From the NCBI RefSeq assembly GCF_016458275.1, contig NZ_JAEMHM010000007.1, positions 124,001 through 188,000 on the forward strand: a stretch of DNA of 64,000 nt, read 5' to 3'. Under the pieces are notes generated by a model. It saw nothing but the letters and a program-made list of their open reading frames with translations. It had not been told where the DNA came from and did no database searches. Each line of letters starts with the position of its first letter. The stretch's first letter is position 1. The position numbers were made by a program, and so were the translations under genes. The DNA comes from Geomesophilobacter sediminis (GTDB lineage: Bacteria > Desulfobacterota > Desulfuromonadia > Geobacterales > Geobacteraceae). Shown piece after piece: positions 30,856 to 39,366 of the stretch.

Positions 30856-32877
30856 TTGTCTTCCAAGAATCGCATCATCCTGTCCCTGTTCGCCGTCCTG
30901 TTCGTGCTGATGCTCGCTTCGCTCGCCTCGGCACAGGAAAAAATCGCCACCTTCCCGATCCTCCCCACCGGGTATTCCTCCATCCGGGTGTTCGACCGCA
31001 ACGAAAAATTCGTCGGCCGCATCATGCCCAACGAGCGCTACTGGGTTCCGCTCAACCGGATCCCGCTCTTTCTGCGCCAGGCGGTGGTTGCCGTCGAGGA
31101 CAGCCGATTCTACGAGCACGGCGGGGTGGACATCCGGGGGATCGCCCGGGCCCTGGTGAAAGACGTCGTCAAACGCAGGATGGCCGAAGGCGGATCGACG
31201 ATCACCCAGCAGCTGATCAAGAACAAGTACCTCTCCGGAGAGAAGACCTTCAACCGGAAGATAAAAGAGGGGATGCTCGCCATCGAGTTCGAGCGCAAGT
31301 ACACCAAGGACCAGATCCTGGAGATGTACCTGAACACCATCAACTACGGAAACGGCGCCTGGGGAATCGCGCAGGCAGCCCGGCTTTACTTCGACAAGAA
31401 CCCGGAAGAGCTCACCGAGGCGGAATGCTCGCTTCTGGCCGGCATCCCCAAGGCACCGGGACGTTACAACCCACTGGGCCCTCCGGAGAAGGTCGCGCTG
31501 CGCCGCAGCGTCGTGCTCAAGCGGATGGTCGACGTGAAGGTGATCACCCCCGAGCACCGGCAAAGCCTCATGGCCCACAAGGTACCGGTGATGAAGCCGA
31601 GCGAGGCGCCTTACTACGTAAACTTCGTCCGGGGCAAACTGGTGGAGCGTTTCGGGGCGCGGATCGTGGAGCAGGGGGGGCTGGACGTCATCACGGCGAT
31701 GGATGTCAACCTGCAGAAGAAGGCGGAACAGACCCTGCGTGAGGGGGTCCGCAAGATCAACGGGACCCTGCAGGGGGCGCTGATCTGCCTCGACCCGGCC
31801 ACCGGCGACGTGCTGGCTGCGGTCGGCGGCGTCGATTACGCGCAAAGTCCCTACAACCGTGCCTTCTCCGCCCGTCGCCAGCCGGGCTCCTCCATCAAGC
31901 CTCTGATCTACGCGGCGGCCATCGAAAAAGGGATCACCGCGGGGAGCCTCTGGAGCGATGCTCCGGTCGCCTATCCGCGTGGCGACGGAAGCGAGTGGAT
32001 CCCCCAAAACTACGAAAAACACTCCTTCGGGGAGCTTTCCCTGCGCCAGGCCCTGGCCCACTCGAACAACGTGATCACGGTGAAACTGCTGGAGAATATC
32101 GGCGTTCCCTACTTCGTCGACACGGCCCGGAAGATGGGGCTGCCGCTGCGTAACCACGATCTTTCGCTGGCCCTGGGGACCGAAGACGTCACCCTGAGCG
32201 ACCTGGTGACCGCCTACGCGCCGCTGGTGAACGGCGGGGCGCACCCCGAGGCGCGGACCATCATCCGGATCTTCGAAAAGCACCGCGGGGCCTGGACCCA
32301 GATCGCCCCGGCGGTCACCCCGGCCATCTCCCCGGCGACCGCGTATGTCACCACCGAGATGCTCAAGGACGTCATGGTGTACGGGACGGCGAAGGGGCTC
32401 AAGAAGTTCAGCCAGGAGCGCCCCTCCGCCGGCAAGACCGGTACCACCAACGATTACCGCGACGCCTGGTTCATCGGCTACACCCCCCAGCTGATCACCG
32501 GGGTCTGGGTCGGCTACGACAAGCCGAAACCGGGCGGCAAGGGCTTCACCGGCGGGGCGATTTCCGCTCCCATCTGGGGCAAGTTCATGCGCACCGCGCT
32601 GGCCGGCAAGCCGGCGGTCGATTTCACCAAGCCGGAGACCGTGGTTACCGCGGTCATCGACCCGACCACCGGGTACCTGGCGACTCCGGAGTGCCCGAAG
32701 AAACAGACCGAGTACTTCACGGTGGGAACCCAGCCGATGCAGTACTGTCCCAAGCACGGTGGGGCTGCGTTCCAGCCGATGTCGTCGGCGCAGCGTCCGG
32801 CAGTGCCGGCACCCAAACCGGCCGCTCCGGCGCCGCTGTCCGAGCCGCCGGTCTTCGACCGGCAGAGCTCACCCTAA
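30856..32877 (+). CDS. Class A penicillin-binding protein (PBP1A-type)
   Basis: 673 aa from a TTG at 30856 preceded by AGGAGA; ATG 30805 or 30742 in the same frame are alternatives. One N-terminal TM/signal anchor (IILSLFAVLFVLMLASLASA). GT51 glycosyltransferase: VAVEDSRFYEHGGVD (catalytic Glu), GGSTITQQLIKN, RKIKEGMLAIEFER. Transpeptidase: RQPGSSIKP (SxxK serine), AHSNNV (SxN) and AGKTGTTNDYRDAWFIGYTP (KTG). Polymerises and cross-links peptidoglycan in the periplasm. The C-terminal tail is Pro/Ala-rich. A strong terminator follows. Confidence 0.93.
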   Translation: MSSKNRIILSLFAVLFVLMLASLASAQEKIATFPILPTGYSSIRVFDRNEKFVGRIMPNERYWVPLNRIPLFLRQAVVAVEDSRFYEHGGVDIRGIARALVKDVVKRRMAEGGSTITQQLIKNKYLSGEKTFNRKIKEGMLAIEFERKYTKDQILEMYLNTINYGNGAWGIAQAARLYFDKNPEELTEAECSLLAGIPKAPGRYNPLGPPEKVALRRSVVLKRMVDVKVITPEHRQSLMAHKVPVMKPSEAPYYVNFVRGKLVERFGARIVEQGGLDVITAMDVNLQKKAEQTLREGVRKINGTLQGALICLDPATGDVLAAVGGVDYAQSPYNRAFSARRQPGSSIKPLIYAAAIEKGITAGSLWSDAPVAYPRGDGSEWIPQNYEKHSFGELSLRQALAHSNNVITVKLLENIGVPYFVDTARKMGLPLRNHDLSLALGTEDVTLSDLVTAYAPLVNGGAHPEARTIIRIFEKHRGAWTQIAPAVTPAISPATAYVTTEMLKDVMVYGTAKGLKKFSQERPSAGKTGTTNDYRDAWFIGYTPQLITGVWVGYDKPKPGGKGFTGGAISAPIWGKFMRTALAGKPAVDFTKPETVVTAVIDPTTGYLATPECPKKQTEYFTVGTQPMQYCPKHGGAAFQPMSSAQRPAVPAPKPAAPAPLSEPPVFDRQSSP

Positions 32878-32900
32878 CCCCGCTGAAGGATACTGGCTCG

Positions 32901-32939
32901 AAAAAGGGGGCTGGCACCGCAGGTGCCAGTCCCCTTTTA
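32901..32939 (+). terminator. Terminator after the PBP gene
   Basis: AAAAAGGGGGCTGGCACC-GCA-GGTGCCAGTCCCCTTTT hairpin, 24 bp after the stop. Confidence 0.75.
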
Positions 32940-32946
32940 ACTTCTA

Positions 32947-33060
32947 ACTTCGGTGCCACTTCGGTGCCTGTCCCCCTTTAATTTGTCGGTGCCTGTCCCC
33001 CTTTAATGTTCGAATTTGTCGGTGCCTGTCCCCCTTTAATTTTGTCCCCTTTTAATTTTT
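32947..33060. repeat. Tandem-like GTGCCTGTCCCCCTTTAA repeats
   Basis: GGTGCCTGTCCCCCTTTAA occurs three times (about 32963, 32989 and 33021) with a truncated fourth. The GTGCCTGTCCCC core reappears at about 55750. It lies in the 457-bp gap between the PBP and WSC genes; no gene there. Confidence 0.65.
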
Positions 33061-33082
33061 CTACTGCACTGCCGGTTATCTT

Positions 33083-33143
33083 GTAGGAGCGGCATTCCTG
33101 CAGCGATCGACAGTGCTGGTCGCGACAGCAATGTCGCTCCTAC
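33083..33143. repeat. Inverted repeat GTAGGAGCGGCATT / AATGTCGCTCCTAC
   Basis: REP-like hairpin with one mismatch per arm, same family as 16379-16439. Confidence 0.7.
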
Positions 33144-33257
33144 CAGACTCTTTCCTGTCACAGCGAATTCCCGCACTCTCAGTAGCTCCTTCCTTGTTCT
33201 CAACCATGTTCCCTGTTTCCTGCCGAGCCACATCCCTGTGACACTAGAGTATTACCA

Positions 33258-33285
33258 TTGACAGTGGTTAATGCATTGCTATACT
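33258..33285 (+). promoter_or_regulatory. Strong sigma-70 promoter of the WSC gene
   Basis: TTGACA (33258-33263), 16-bp spacer, TATACT (33280-33285), 50 bp before the start codon. Confidence 0.75.
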
Positions 33286-33334
33286 TCCACATCCGTTTCG
33301 CTTGATCATAAATCCAAAAGAATGGGGGAATACT

Positions 33335-34198
33335 ATGCGGAAGATCTTGTTAGCATGCTTGGCTCTCCTTGTTATGGCCGGATCCGCTTGGGCCGACGAT
33401 GAGATGGACAGCACGTTCGAAAAGGTGGACAAATACCTGTACGGGAACGACCACGGCCAACCGCCGGCCGATGCCCAGCCTCCCGCCCGCCAGGCCCCGC
33501 CCGAGGATGCGCCCCCTCCGCCGGTCCGCTCCCTTCCCCCGCTGACTTCAGCGCCGGCCGGCGGCTACCTCGGCTGCTTCAAGGACGACAGCCGCCGCGA
33601 TCTGAAGGAGAAGGAGTGGAGCGACGGCAAGATGACTCCCACCCTCTGCATCAACTACTGCCGCGATGAGGGGTTCCCCTACGCCGGGGTTCAGTACGGC
33701 AGCCAGTGCTTCTGCGGCAACCGGTACGGGAAATACGGCCAGATCCCGGAAAAGAACTGCAAGACGGCGTGCGCCGGGGACTCCGACCTCGACTGCGGCG
33801 GGACCTGGGCCAACGCAGTCTATGCCGTAGCCAACGCAAGCGCCCCGGCGTCCGCGCCCCCGCCTCCGGTTGCCTCTGCCGCGTCGGTTGCCGGAGCGAC
33901 GCCATTGGGCTGCTACAAGGATGAAAGCCGCCGCGATCTGAAGGAAAAAAGTTGGAGCGACGGCAAGATGACGCCGGCCAAGTGCATCAACTTCTGCCGC
34001 GATGAGGGTTTCGCCTTCGCCGGGGTCCAGTACGGCAGCCAGTGCTTCTGCGGCAACCGCTACGGAAAATACGGCCAGCTCCCGGACAAAAAATGCAAGA
34101 CGGCCTGCGCCGGTGATTCCGACCTCGACTGCGGCGGAACCTGGGCGAACTTCATCTACCAGATCGGCAGCGGAAGCCCCGCCGGCGTGCTCCGGTGA
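33335..34198 (+). CDS. Secreted protein with two WSC domains
   Basis: 287 aa from ATG 33335, where the signal peptide MRKILLACLALLVMAGSAWA begins. A Pro/Ala-rich linker (residues 45-80) precedes two nearly identical ~85-aa WSC domains joined by another Pro/Ala linker. Each domain has the Cys pattern of WSC: YLGCFKDDSRRDL / PLGCYKDESRRDL, CINxCRDEGFxxAGVQYG, QCFCGNRYGKYGQ and CAGDSDLDCGGTWAN. WSC modules bind polysaccharides and are best known from fungal wall sensors, so cell-surface or extracellular carbohydrate binding is inferred. No catalytic domain. Own strong promoter. Confidence 0.9.
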   Translation: MRKILLACLALLVMAGSAWADDEMDSTFEKVDKYLYGNDHGQPPADAQPPARQAPPEDAPPPPVRSLPPLTSAPAGGYLGCFKDDSRRDLKEKEWSDGKMTPTLCINYCRDEGFPYAGVQYGSQCFCGNRYGKYGQIPEKNCKTACAGDSDLDCGGTWANAVYAVANASAPASAPPPPVASAASVAGATPLGCYKDESRRDLKEKSWSDGKMTPAKCINFCRDEGFAFAGVQYGSQCFCGNRYGKYGQLPDKKCKTACAGDSDLDCGGTWANFIYQIGSGSPAGVLR

Positions 34199-34213
34199 TA
34201 TAGATCGCGAGTT

Positions 34214-34345
34214 ATCACCCCGCTTTGGCAAAGGGGGGGATGGGGATTTGCTTTGGAAGATTTCAGTCGTCTTGTCGTAAAATTAGACCTTTAGAGGCAA
34301 GTCCCCCTAACTCCCCCTTGTTAAAGGGGGACTTCAAACCACTGC
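34214..34345. repeat. ~130-bp MITE-like element, second copy
   Basis: CCCCGCTTTGGCAAAGGGGGG, GGGGATTTGC, AT-rich centre, GGCAAGTCCCC and CCCCCTTGTTAAAGGGGGACTT: same inverted architecture as 29938-30056. Confidence 0.7.
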
Positions 34346-34350
34346 TATTC

Positions 34351-34390
34351 GAAAAAAGAAGAGGCCGCTCCTCAATCGAGGGCGGCCTCG
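34351..34390 (-). terminator. Terminator after the MFS transporter gene
   Basis: GAGGCCGCCCTCGATTGAGGAGCGGCCTC-type hairpin on the minus strand followed by TTCTTTTTT. Confidence 0.8.
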
Positions 34391-34424
34391 TTTCATGCCT
34401 GCTTCTGCTACATGACGCGATTCT

Positions 34425-35651
34425 CTATACCGCCTCCCTCACCGCGGCTTCCGGCACCCGGGCCGCTGCCGGCTCCGGGAGGGCGGCCAGCCGCTCCACC
34501 AGGACGTATCCCCCGCAGACCAGCGCCACGATCATCCCGGTCACGCCGCGCCATCCCATCGAGGTCCAGAAAAACCCGCCGACCGTCCCCGAGATGCTCG
34601 AACCCAGGTAATAGAAGAAGAGATAGAGCGCCGCTGCCTGCGCCTTGGCGCTTTTTGCCCTCAGGCCGACCCATCCGGAGGCCAAGGTGTGGGTGCCGAA
34701 AAAACCGCAGGTAAAAAGACCGATGCCGACCACGATCAGCGGCAGCCATCCGGAAAGGGTGATGAGGGCGCCCAGCGCCATGACGGCCAGGTTCGCGCGC
34801 AGCACCGGAATCCTGCCGAAGCGACGCGCCAGGGAACCGGCGATGGAAGAGGTGAAGGAGCCGGCCAGGTAGACCAGGAAGACCAGGCTCACCTGGGAAT
34901 GCCCGAGGGAGAAGGGGGGAGCGAGGAGCCGGAAGGTGATGTAGTTGTACAGCGTGACGAAGCTCCCCATCAGCAGGAAGGCGACGCCATAGAGGTGCAC
35001 CAGGCCCGGATCGCGGAGCTGCTGGCGCAGCGAGGTGAAGAGGTACTTGGCGGCGAACGGGCGCCTGGTGAAATGGGCCGACGGGGGGAGGGCCCAGGCG
35101 AAGTAGATGCTGAGGGCCAGGCAGAGAAGGCCGATGCTTCCCAGCGCGACCTGCCACGACACGTACTCGGTGATGATCGCGGTGCCGATGCGGCCGGTCA
35201 TGCCGCCGATCGCGTTGCCGCTGATGTAGAGCCCCATCGCCGAGGCGAGTGAGTCCGGAGCGATCTCCTCGCTCAGGTAAGCCATGGCCACCGCCGGCAG
35301 CCCGGCCAGCGCGGCGCCCTGCAAAAGCCGCAGCAGGAGCAGGGTGGGGAGATGGCTGCTGAAGGCGGTCAAAAGCGCCAGTAGCGAGGTGACGACGAGA
35401 GCGGCGACCATGACCCGCTTGCGTCCCAGTGTCTCGGAAAGGGTGCCGGCGATCAGCATGGTGACCGCAAGCGCGGCGGTGGCGACCGAAAGCGGGAGGC
35501 TCGCCAGGGCGGCGGGAACCTGGAATTCCTTGGCAAATACCGGCAGCAGCGGCTGGACGTCGTAGAGGGTGACGAAAGTCACGAACCCGGCGGTGAAGAA
35601 GGCCCAGTTGATCTGCCAGTAGCGTTTGGTTCCACGTTCGATGGTTCCCAT
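34425..35651 (-). CDS. Major facilitator superfamily transporter (YnfM-like)
   Basis: 408 aa with twelve predicted membrane segments. The loop 2-3 motif appears as GTLSETLGRKRVMVAALV. ITEYVSWQVALGSIG, SGTVGGFFWTSMGWRGVTGM and the overall spacing match the YnfM/YdhP-type drug or sugar efflux branch. Substrate unknown. A single gene between a terminator and the lipoprotein gene; no linked regulator gives a hint. Confidence 0.88.
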   Translation of the reverse strand: MGTIERGTKRYWQINWAFFTAGFVTFVTLYDVQPLLPVFAKEFQVPAALASLPLSVATAALAVTMLIAGTLSETLGRKRVMVAALVVTSLLALLTAFSSHLPTLLLLRLLQGAALAGLPAVAMAYLSEEIAPDSLASAMGLYISGNAIGGMTGRIGTAIITEYVSWQVALGSIGLLCLALSIYFAWALPPSAHFTRRPFAAKYLFTSLRQQLRDPGLVHLYGVAFLLMGSFVTLYNYITFRLLAPPFSLGHSQVSLVFLVYLAGSFTSSIAGSLARRFGRIPVLRANLAVMALGALITLSGWLPLIVVGIGLFTCGFFGTHTLASGWVGLRAKSAKAQAAALYLFFYYLGSSISGTVGGFFWTSMGWRGVTGMIVALVCGGYVLVERLAALPEPAAARVPEAAVREAV

Positions 35652-35735
35652 CGTCTCTTTCCCTCCTCGATGCAGGACGAATCATAGAGGAAAAGCAATG
35701 ATAAGGAAAATATATAATTTATATGGTATCGATAA

Positions 35736-36365
35736 CTATTTTGCTGGTTCTTCCTGCGCCGCAGTCTGTTCCGGCAGGTTCGGCGCCAGGTTGGGAAACC
35801 GGGTTCTCAGGATCTGGTCCCGTTCCTCCGGGGCGATCACCTTCAGAGCGGCAAGCGCCATGACGTCGATCGGACGGGCGCTTTGGACGGTGAAGGCGAA
35901 ATCTTCCGCGTCCCAGTCCGCCTGCGGCGGGTAGACCATCCGCACCATGGCCTGCAAGGGGGAGGGGTTGCGGCGCAGGTGCGCTCGCCACTGTTGCCGC
36001 TGGTCCGCCGACATGTAGGTGAACCAGATGTGATGGGCGAACTCGTGGACCATGAGGTCGCGCAGTTCGGTGTCGCCGTAGTCGTGGTAGAGGTTGCGGT
36101 AGATGAGCTGGGTATCGGGGCGGTAGGCGCCGAGGTGGGATTTCACCTCGCTCGGCATCATCACCTGGTCGAACGAGGTTCCCGAGACGCGCAAGGTCTT
36201 GCGGTCCGGGTCGTAGCGGTTGAAGAGGATGACCAGCGTTACGTCCTGGTGCGACAGGTCCTGAACCTTGGAGCCGAAGCCCCAGCTCACCGGGACGTAG
36301 GTGGTGGCGCATCCGGTGCAGGCAAGGGTGAGGAGCAGCAAAGCGATGTTCAGAAAAGTCTTCAT
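35736..36365 (-). CDS. Putative lipoprotein with HExxH metalloprotease motif
   Basis: 209 aa. N-terminal lipoprotein-type signal MKTFLNIALLLLTLACTGCATT (acylated Cys16 or Cys19). The body has LMVHEFAHHIWFTYM, a zincin HExxH motif, preceded by NLYHDYGDTELRD. No named family recognised; the second zinc ligand set is not obvious, so activity is uncertain. Upstream on the same strand is the glycosyltransferase gene, 254 bp away. Confidence 0.75.
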   Translation of the reverse strand: MKTFLNIALLLLTLACTGCATTYVPVSWGFGSKVQDLSHQDVTLVILFNRYDPDRKTLRVSGTSFDQVMMPSEVKSHLGAYRPDTQLIYRNLYHDYGDTELRDLMVHEFAHHIWFTYMSADQRQQWRAHLRRNPSPLQAMVRMVYPPQADWDAEDFAFTVQSARPIDVMALAALKVIAPEERDQILRTRFPNLAPNLPEQTAAQEEPAK

Positions 36366-36619
36366 TACCTACCTGCGGCTAGAGGCGTTACGTGGTACCC
36401 CGGAGCGGTGAGGGAGGGCGGGCGCCCCAGTATAGCAGGAACCGGCAGCGGGGGGAAGCCGGAGCTTCTTGGCGGTTGCGTCCCCAAGGCGGACCCAGGA
36501 AACGAGAAGGTAAGGGAGGTCGCGTCGAGGGGCGAAACGCGACAATTCCCGCCGCCCCGGCATACGTTGCCTTTCGCGATGCGGTCGTTCAACCCAACCT
36601 GCGCCGGCAGCTTGACCTT

Positions 36620-37993
36620 TCAGCGGGTCATCCAGGAGCGGGAGCGGACCGTGAGGATGGCGATGGGGAAGATCCAGAACAGGGTGAAAAAGGCGAAGTA
36701 GGAGTAGGCGATGCCGTAGACGAAGTCCCAGGAGGCTTCGCTGTGCAGGTAGTACAGGATATTGATCGTCGAGAACAGCCCGATCATGAACATGAACCGG
36801 ACCACGGTCAGCGGGTCGTGCCAAGACATGGCGATCAGCAATCCCATGATCAGGTAGCTGACCGGGTAACGCAGGTTGGTGATGCAGGAATCGAAGATGG
36901 CGATGATCCGGCTCAGCAGCGGGCGCTTCCACACGATCCGGGCAAACCTGATCTCTTCCTTGATGTAACTCCGGTCCCAGCGCAGGTACATCTTGCACAA
37001 CTTGCCGTAGGTAACCGGGGCGTTGGTATGCACCACGGCGGTCCGCTGGTACAGCGCATCGTATCCCTGGGCGAGAATGTAGTTGGTCATGGCCCGGTCC
37101 TCACCATAGGTGCAGGGATGGCCCAGAAAGGTCTGGTTGGTCCAGCGATCGAGAACCTGGTGGATGACTTCGGCACGGTAGGCGGAGAGGGCTCCGGGGC
37201 AGCAGTACACGGTCCGGTAGGTCGACTGGACCGCGCGCAAAAAGTCGAAAGAGAGGATGTAGCGCACGTGCAGCATGCGGGGGATGATCCCCTCTGCGCG
37301 GTTGAATACCATGACCTTGCCGGCCACCGCGCCCACCTTGCGGTTGCGGAACGGGCCGGCGATGGCGAGAAGCGTCTGGGGCTCAATGACGCTGTCGGAG
37401 TCGATGGTGACGAAAATGTCGCCGCGTCCCTGGCGAAAGCCCGCTTCAAGCGCGGCGCGCTTGCCACGGTTCTCCGGGAAACGGAGTGCTTTGACCAGGT
37501 GCGGGTGACGGCGGGCCGCCCGGCTGATGTACCGCCAGGTGTCGTCTTTGCTGCCGTCGTCGATGACGAAGATCTCGAGACGGTCGGCGGGGTAATCGGC
37601 ACGGGCGACCGAGTCGATGCTCTTTTCCACCATCGGTCCCTCGTTGAAGGCGGGGATGATTACCGTGAGACGCGGGGCTTCGTCCGCGCCGGCCGGCGCA
37701 GCGGGGCGGTAACAGAACCACAGGGCGGTCCGAAAGATCAGGAGCACCGATCCCATGGTCGCCCAGATCATGCTGGGGCGGACCAGGAACGCCATCGGCC
37801 CCACCGTTTTCAGGGCGTCCAACACCGGGTGAAACACCCGGCCGGTGATGCTGGAACCAAACAATGAAATCAGCCCCAGCAGGATTCCGCAGCGGACCGA
37901 CAATTCCCACCGTTTCGACACCGGCGCCGACGATGATATGAGCGTCTCCCCAGCAGGGATGATGCTCGCAACCGGAAGGTTTTCTTCTGTCAT
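36620..37993 (-). CDS. Membrane-bound family 2 glycosyltransferase
   Basis: 457 aa, hyaluronan/cellulose-synthase-like (GT2). Two N-terminal TM segments, then a cytoplasmic GT-A domain with LTVIIPAFNEG, IDDGSKDDT, DSDSV (DxD), the GED acceptor motif in CTYGEDRAMTN and RWDRSYIKE (equivalent of QxxRW), followed by four or more C-terminal TM segments (YLIMGLLIAMSW, MFMIGLFSTINIL, YSYFAFFTLFWIFPIAIL). It should polymerise and extrude a beta-linked polysaccharide, perhaps N-acetylglucosamine-based. No accessory pga-type genes are adjacent. GTG/ATG context is normal. Confidence 0.9.
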   Translation of the reverse strand: MTEENLPVASIIPAGETLISSSAPVSKRWELSVRCGILLGLISLFGSSITGRVFHPVLDALKTVGPMAFLVRPSMIWATMGSVLLIFRTALWFCYRPAAPAGADEAPRLTVIIPAFNEGPMVEKSIDSVARADYPADRLEIFVIDDGSKDDTWRYISRAARRHPHLVKALRFPENRGKRAALEAGFRQGRGDIFVTIDSDSVIEPQTLLAIAGPFRNRKVGAVAGKVMVFNRAEGIIPRMLHVRYILSFDFLRAVQSTYRTVYCCPGALSAYRAEVIHQVLDRWTNQTFLGHPCTYGEDRAMTNYILAQGYDALYQRTAVVHTNAPVTYGKLCKMYLRWDRSYIKEEIRFARIVWKRPLLSRIIAIFDSCITNLRYPVSYLIMGLLIAMSWHDPLTVVRFMFMIGLFSTINILYYLHSEASWDFVYGIAYSYFAFFTLFWIFPIAILTVRSRSWMTR

Positions 37994-38533
37994 TACTCTC
38001 CTTGCGGATCAAAAAACGGAACTGCCATCGTCCCACTTTCTCTCGGAAGTTTCTCTTCCCTAACAACTCAGTCTTCGCACCACCATGCCGTGTCAACCAG
38101 CGGCATGTATGCGTGATGCCGACTCCGCACCGTCCTCTCAGCATTAATCAGGAATGGATCTTCCAGCAACAAAGTCATTGCGCGGAAGTCATAGTGTAAC
38201 AGGTAGCTCACATAGTTTAACCTTTGAGAAACATCCTGTCACTTTTAACGTCCGCAGACGGGCAAAGGTATACCAGCACCAAGAAAGAACTATGAATGAA
38301 TTGAGAAAAAATATCGGCACTCCCACGCCAAAACGGTCTGCGGAGCAATGAACCGCCCTGGGAATGAGCCCTGAAGATATTGTTTCCTGGATGACGGCCG
38401 CGCCTCCTAGATGGAGCCTTCACGTGGCATTGGGCCGGAAGGAGGGTGTACAAATTTAGGTCAAACTACCTCGCTTTGCACAGATTTTCGCAGTTCATTA
38501 GATAGGCATATCTGTATTATCGGGTAGTTGCGA
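37994..38533. other. Intergenic region before the rod-like gene
   Basis: About 540 bp, more AT-rich than its surroundings. No frame with a ribosome-binding site longer than 19 codons and no recognised RNA. Confidence 0.4.
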
Positions 38534-38549
38534 TGGCACGGATTTCGCT
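38534..38549 (+). promoter_or_regulatory. Sigma-54 promoter of the rod-like gene
   Basis: TGGCACGGATTTCGCT matches TGGCACG-N4-TTGCW at all but one base, with GG and GC exactly 12 apart. The predicted start site is about 30 bp ahead of the ATG. Confidence 0.75.
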
Positions 38550-38592
38550 GTGACTAGTTGGCATCCTCACCGCTGCTCAAGGAGGCGTCAAC

Positions 38593-38886
38593 ATGGCAAA
38601 CATTTCTTCGATCGCAGTATCCGCCTTGGTGGCATCCGGCATCCAGCAGGGCGTCATCGCCAACAACGTCGCCAACCTAGGCACTTCCAACTTCCGGGCC
38701 TCGAAGGCGGTCCTGCAGACCTCGAAGGCCGGCGTCCGCGCTACGGTCGCCCAAGGAACCGAGTCCGTGGACGTCTCCCGGGAAGCCGTCGGCATGGTGA
38801 ACAACCGCCGGTATTTCAGCGCCAACGTGAAGGTGGTAAAGACGACCGACGACATGATCAAGGCCCTTCTCGACGTCATGGCTTGA
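38593..38886 (+). CDS. Minimal flagellar rod/hook-like protein
   Basis: 97 aa, with ribosome-binding site AAGGAGG. The N-terminus SALVASGIQQGVIANNVANLGTS is the rod/hook signature (ANNxAN), and the C-terminus VNNRRYFSANVKVVKTTDDMIKALLDVM matches the C-terminal helix of FlgB/C/G/E proteins. The central D1 and outer domains, normally over 40 to several hundred residues, are missing, leaving essentially the two D0 helices joined by a short loop. No other flagellar gene is in the window. It could be an orphan axial adaptor or an assembly factor; the function is unknown. The sigma-54 promoter fits flagellar-type regulation. Confidence 0.85.
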   Translation: MANISSIAVSALVASGIQQGVIANNVANLGTSNFRASKAVLQTSKAGVRATVAQGTESVDVSREAVGMVNNRRYFSANVKVVKTTDDMIKALLDVMA

Positions 38887-39201
38887 CCGGGCTACCTTGC
38901 CCATCGGCTCAGGTCCCCGCCAGGCCTGCTCAGCTCACCGCGTACCGGCGCTGCTGCTGGTGATCGCGCCGCCCCGCCCCGCATCGGTATCCTTCCGAAA
39001 CGAGGTTCCTTTGTCTTTATGGAACCTTCCTCAGGCCCACGACCGATTCCCTCCTCACTTCCGGATGCGTTGCCGTCCGGATTCCGCAGCACGCATCCTT
39101 CCTGCCCTACCAGCCTTCTCGAAACTCCGCACGCCCCAGTCGCACCGTATTTTCCCGCGCCGACCCGATCAAGGGGGCGTGGTGCCACGCCCCCTTCAGC
39201 C
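38887..39201. other. Intergenic region with 22-bp palindrome
   Basis: Convergent gap between the rod-like gene and the zinc-ribbon gene. It contains GGGGGCGTGG-TG-CCACGCCCCC (39173-39194), a perfect hairpin that may end the minus-strand operon although its T-tract is short. No gene. Confidence 0.5.
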
Positions 39202-39366
39202 CTACGGGTGTTTCGGGGACGGGGCGAGGTTGAATTCCTTGCGGCAGTACTTACAGACGAAACGGTTCTCGCCGACCCGCTTGTGGTGATCGAGCGATCC
39301 GCAGTGGCTGCAGGTGATCCGCTGGTGCAGGGCGGCGTAAACGATGGCGCCGACGGTCGGGTTCAT
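39202..39366 (-). CDS. 54-aa zinc-ribbon protein overlapping secF
   Basis: Starts MNPTVGAIVYAALHQRITC with GAGGAGG directly upstream, and its ATG overlaps the secF TGA (ATGA), so it is translationally coupled. Two CxxC knuckles, CSHC (19-22) and CKYC (38-41), form a rubredoxin-like zinc ribbon. Too small for most gene-length cut-offs. Role unknown; position suggests a link with the SecF/MreB-like operon. Confidence 0.8.
   Translation of the reverse strand: MNPTVGAIVYAALHQRITCSHCGSLDHHKRVGENRFVCKYCRKEFNLAPSPKHP

Noticed and set aside
30538-32757. 739-codon minus-strand frame
   Set aside because: Antisense to the PBP gene, whose catalytic motifs are all on the plus strand.
32947-33143. CRISPR-like array
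   Set aside because: Repeats are irregular, three to four units, with no spacers of constant length and no cas genes.
38154-38351. Short frames upstream of the rod-like gene
   Set aside because: No ribosome-binding site, no hydrophobic or domain pattern; probably non-coding.
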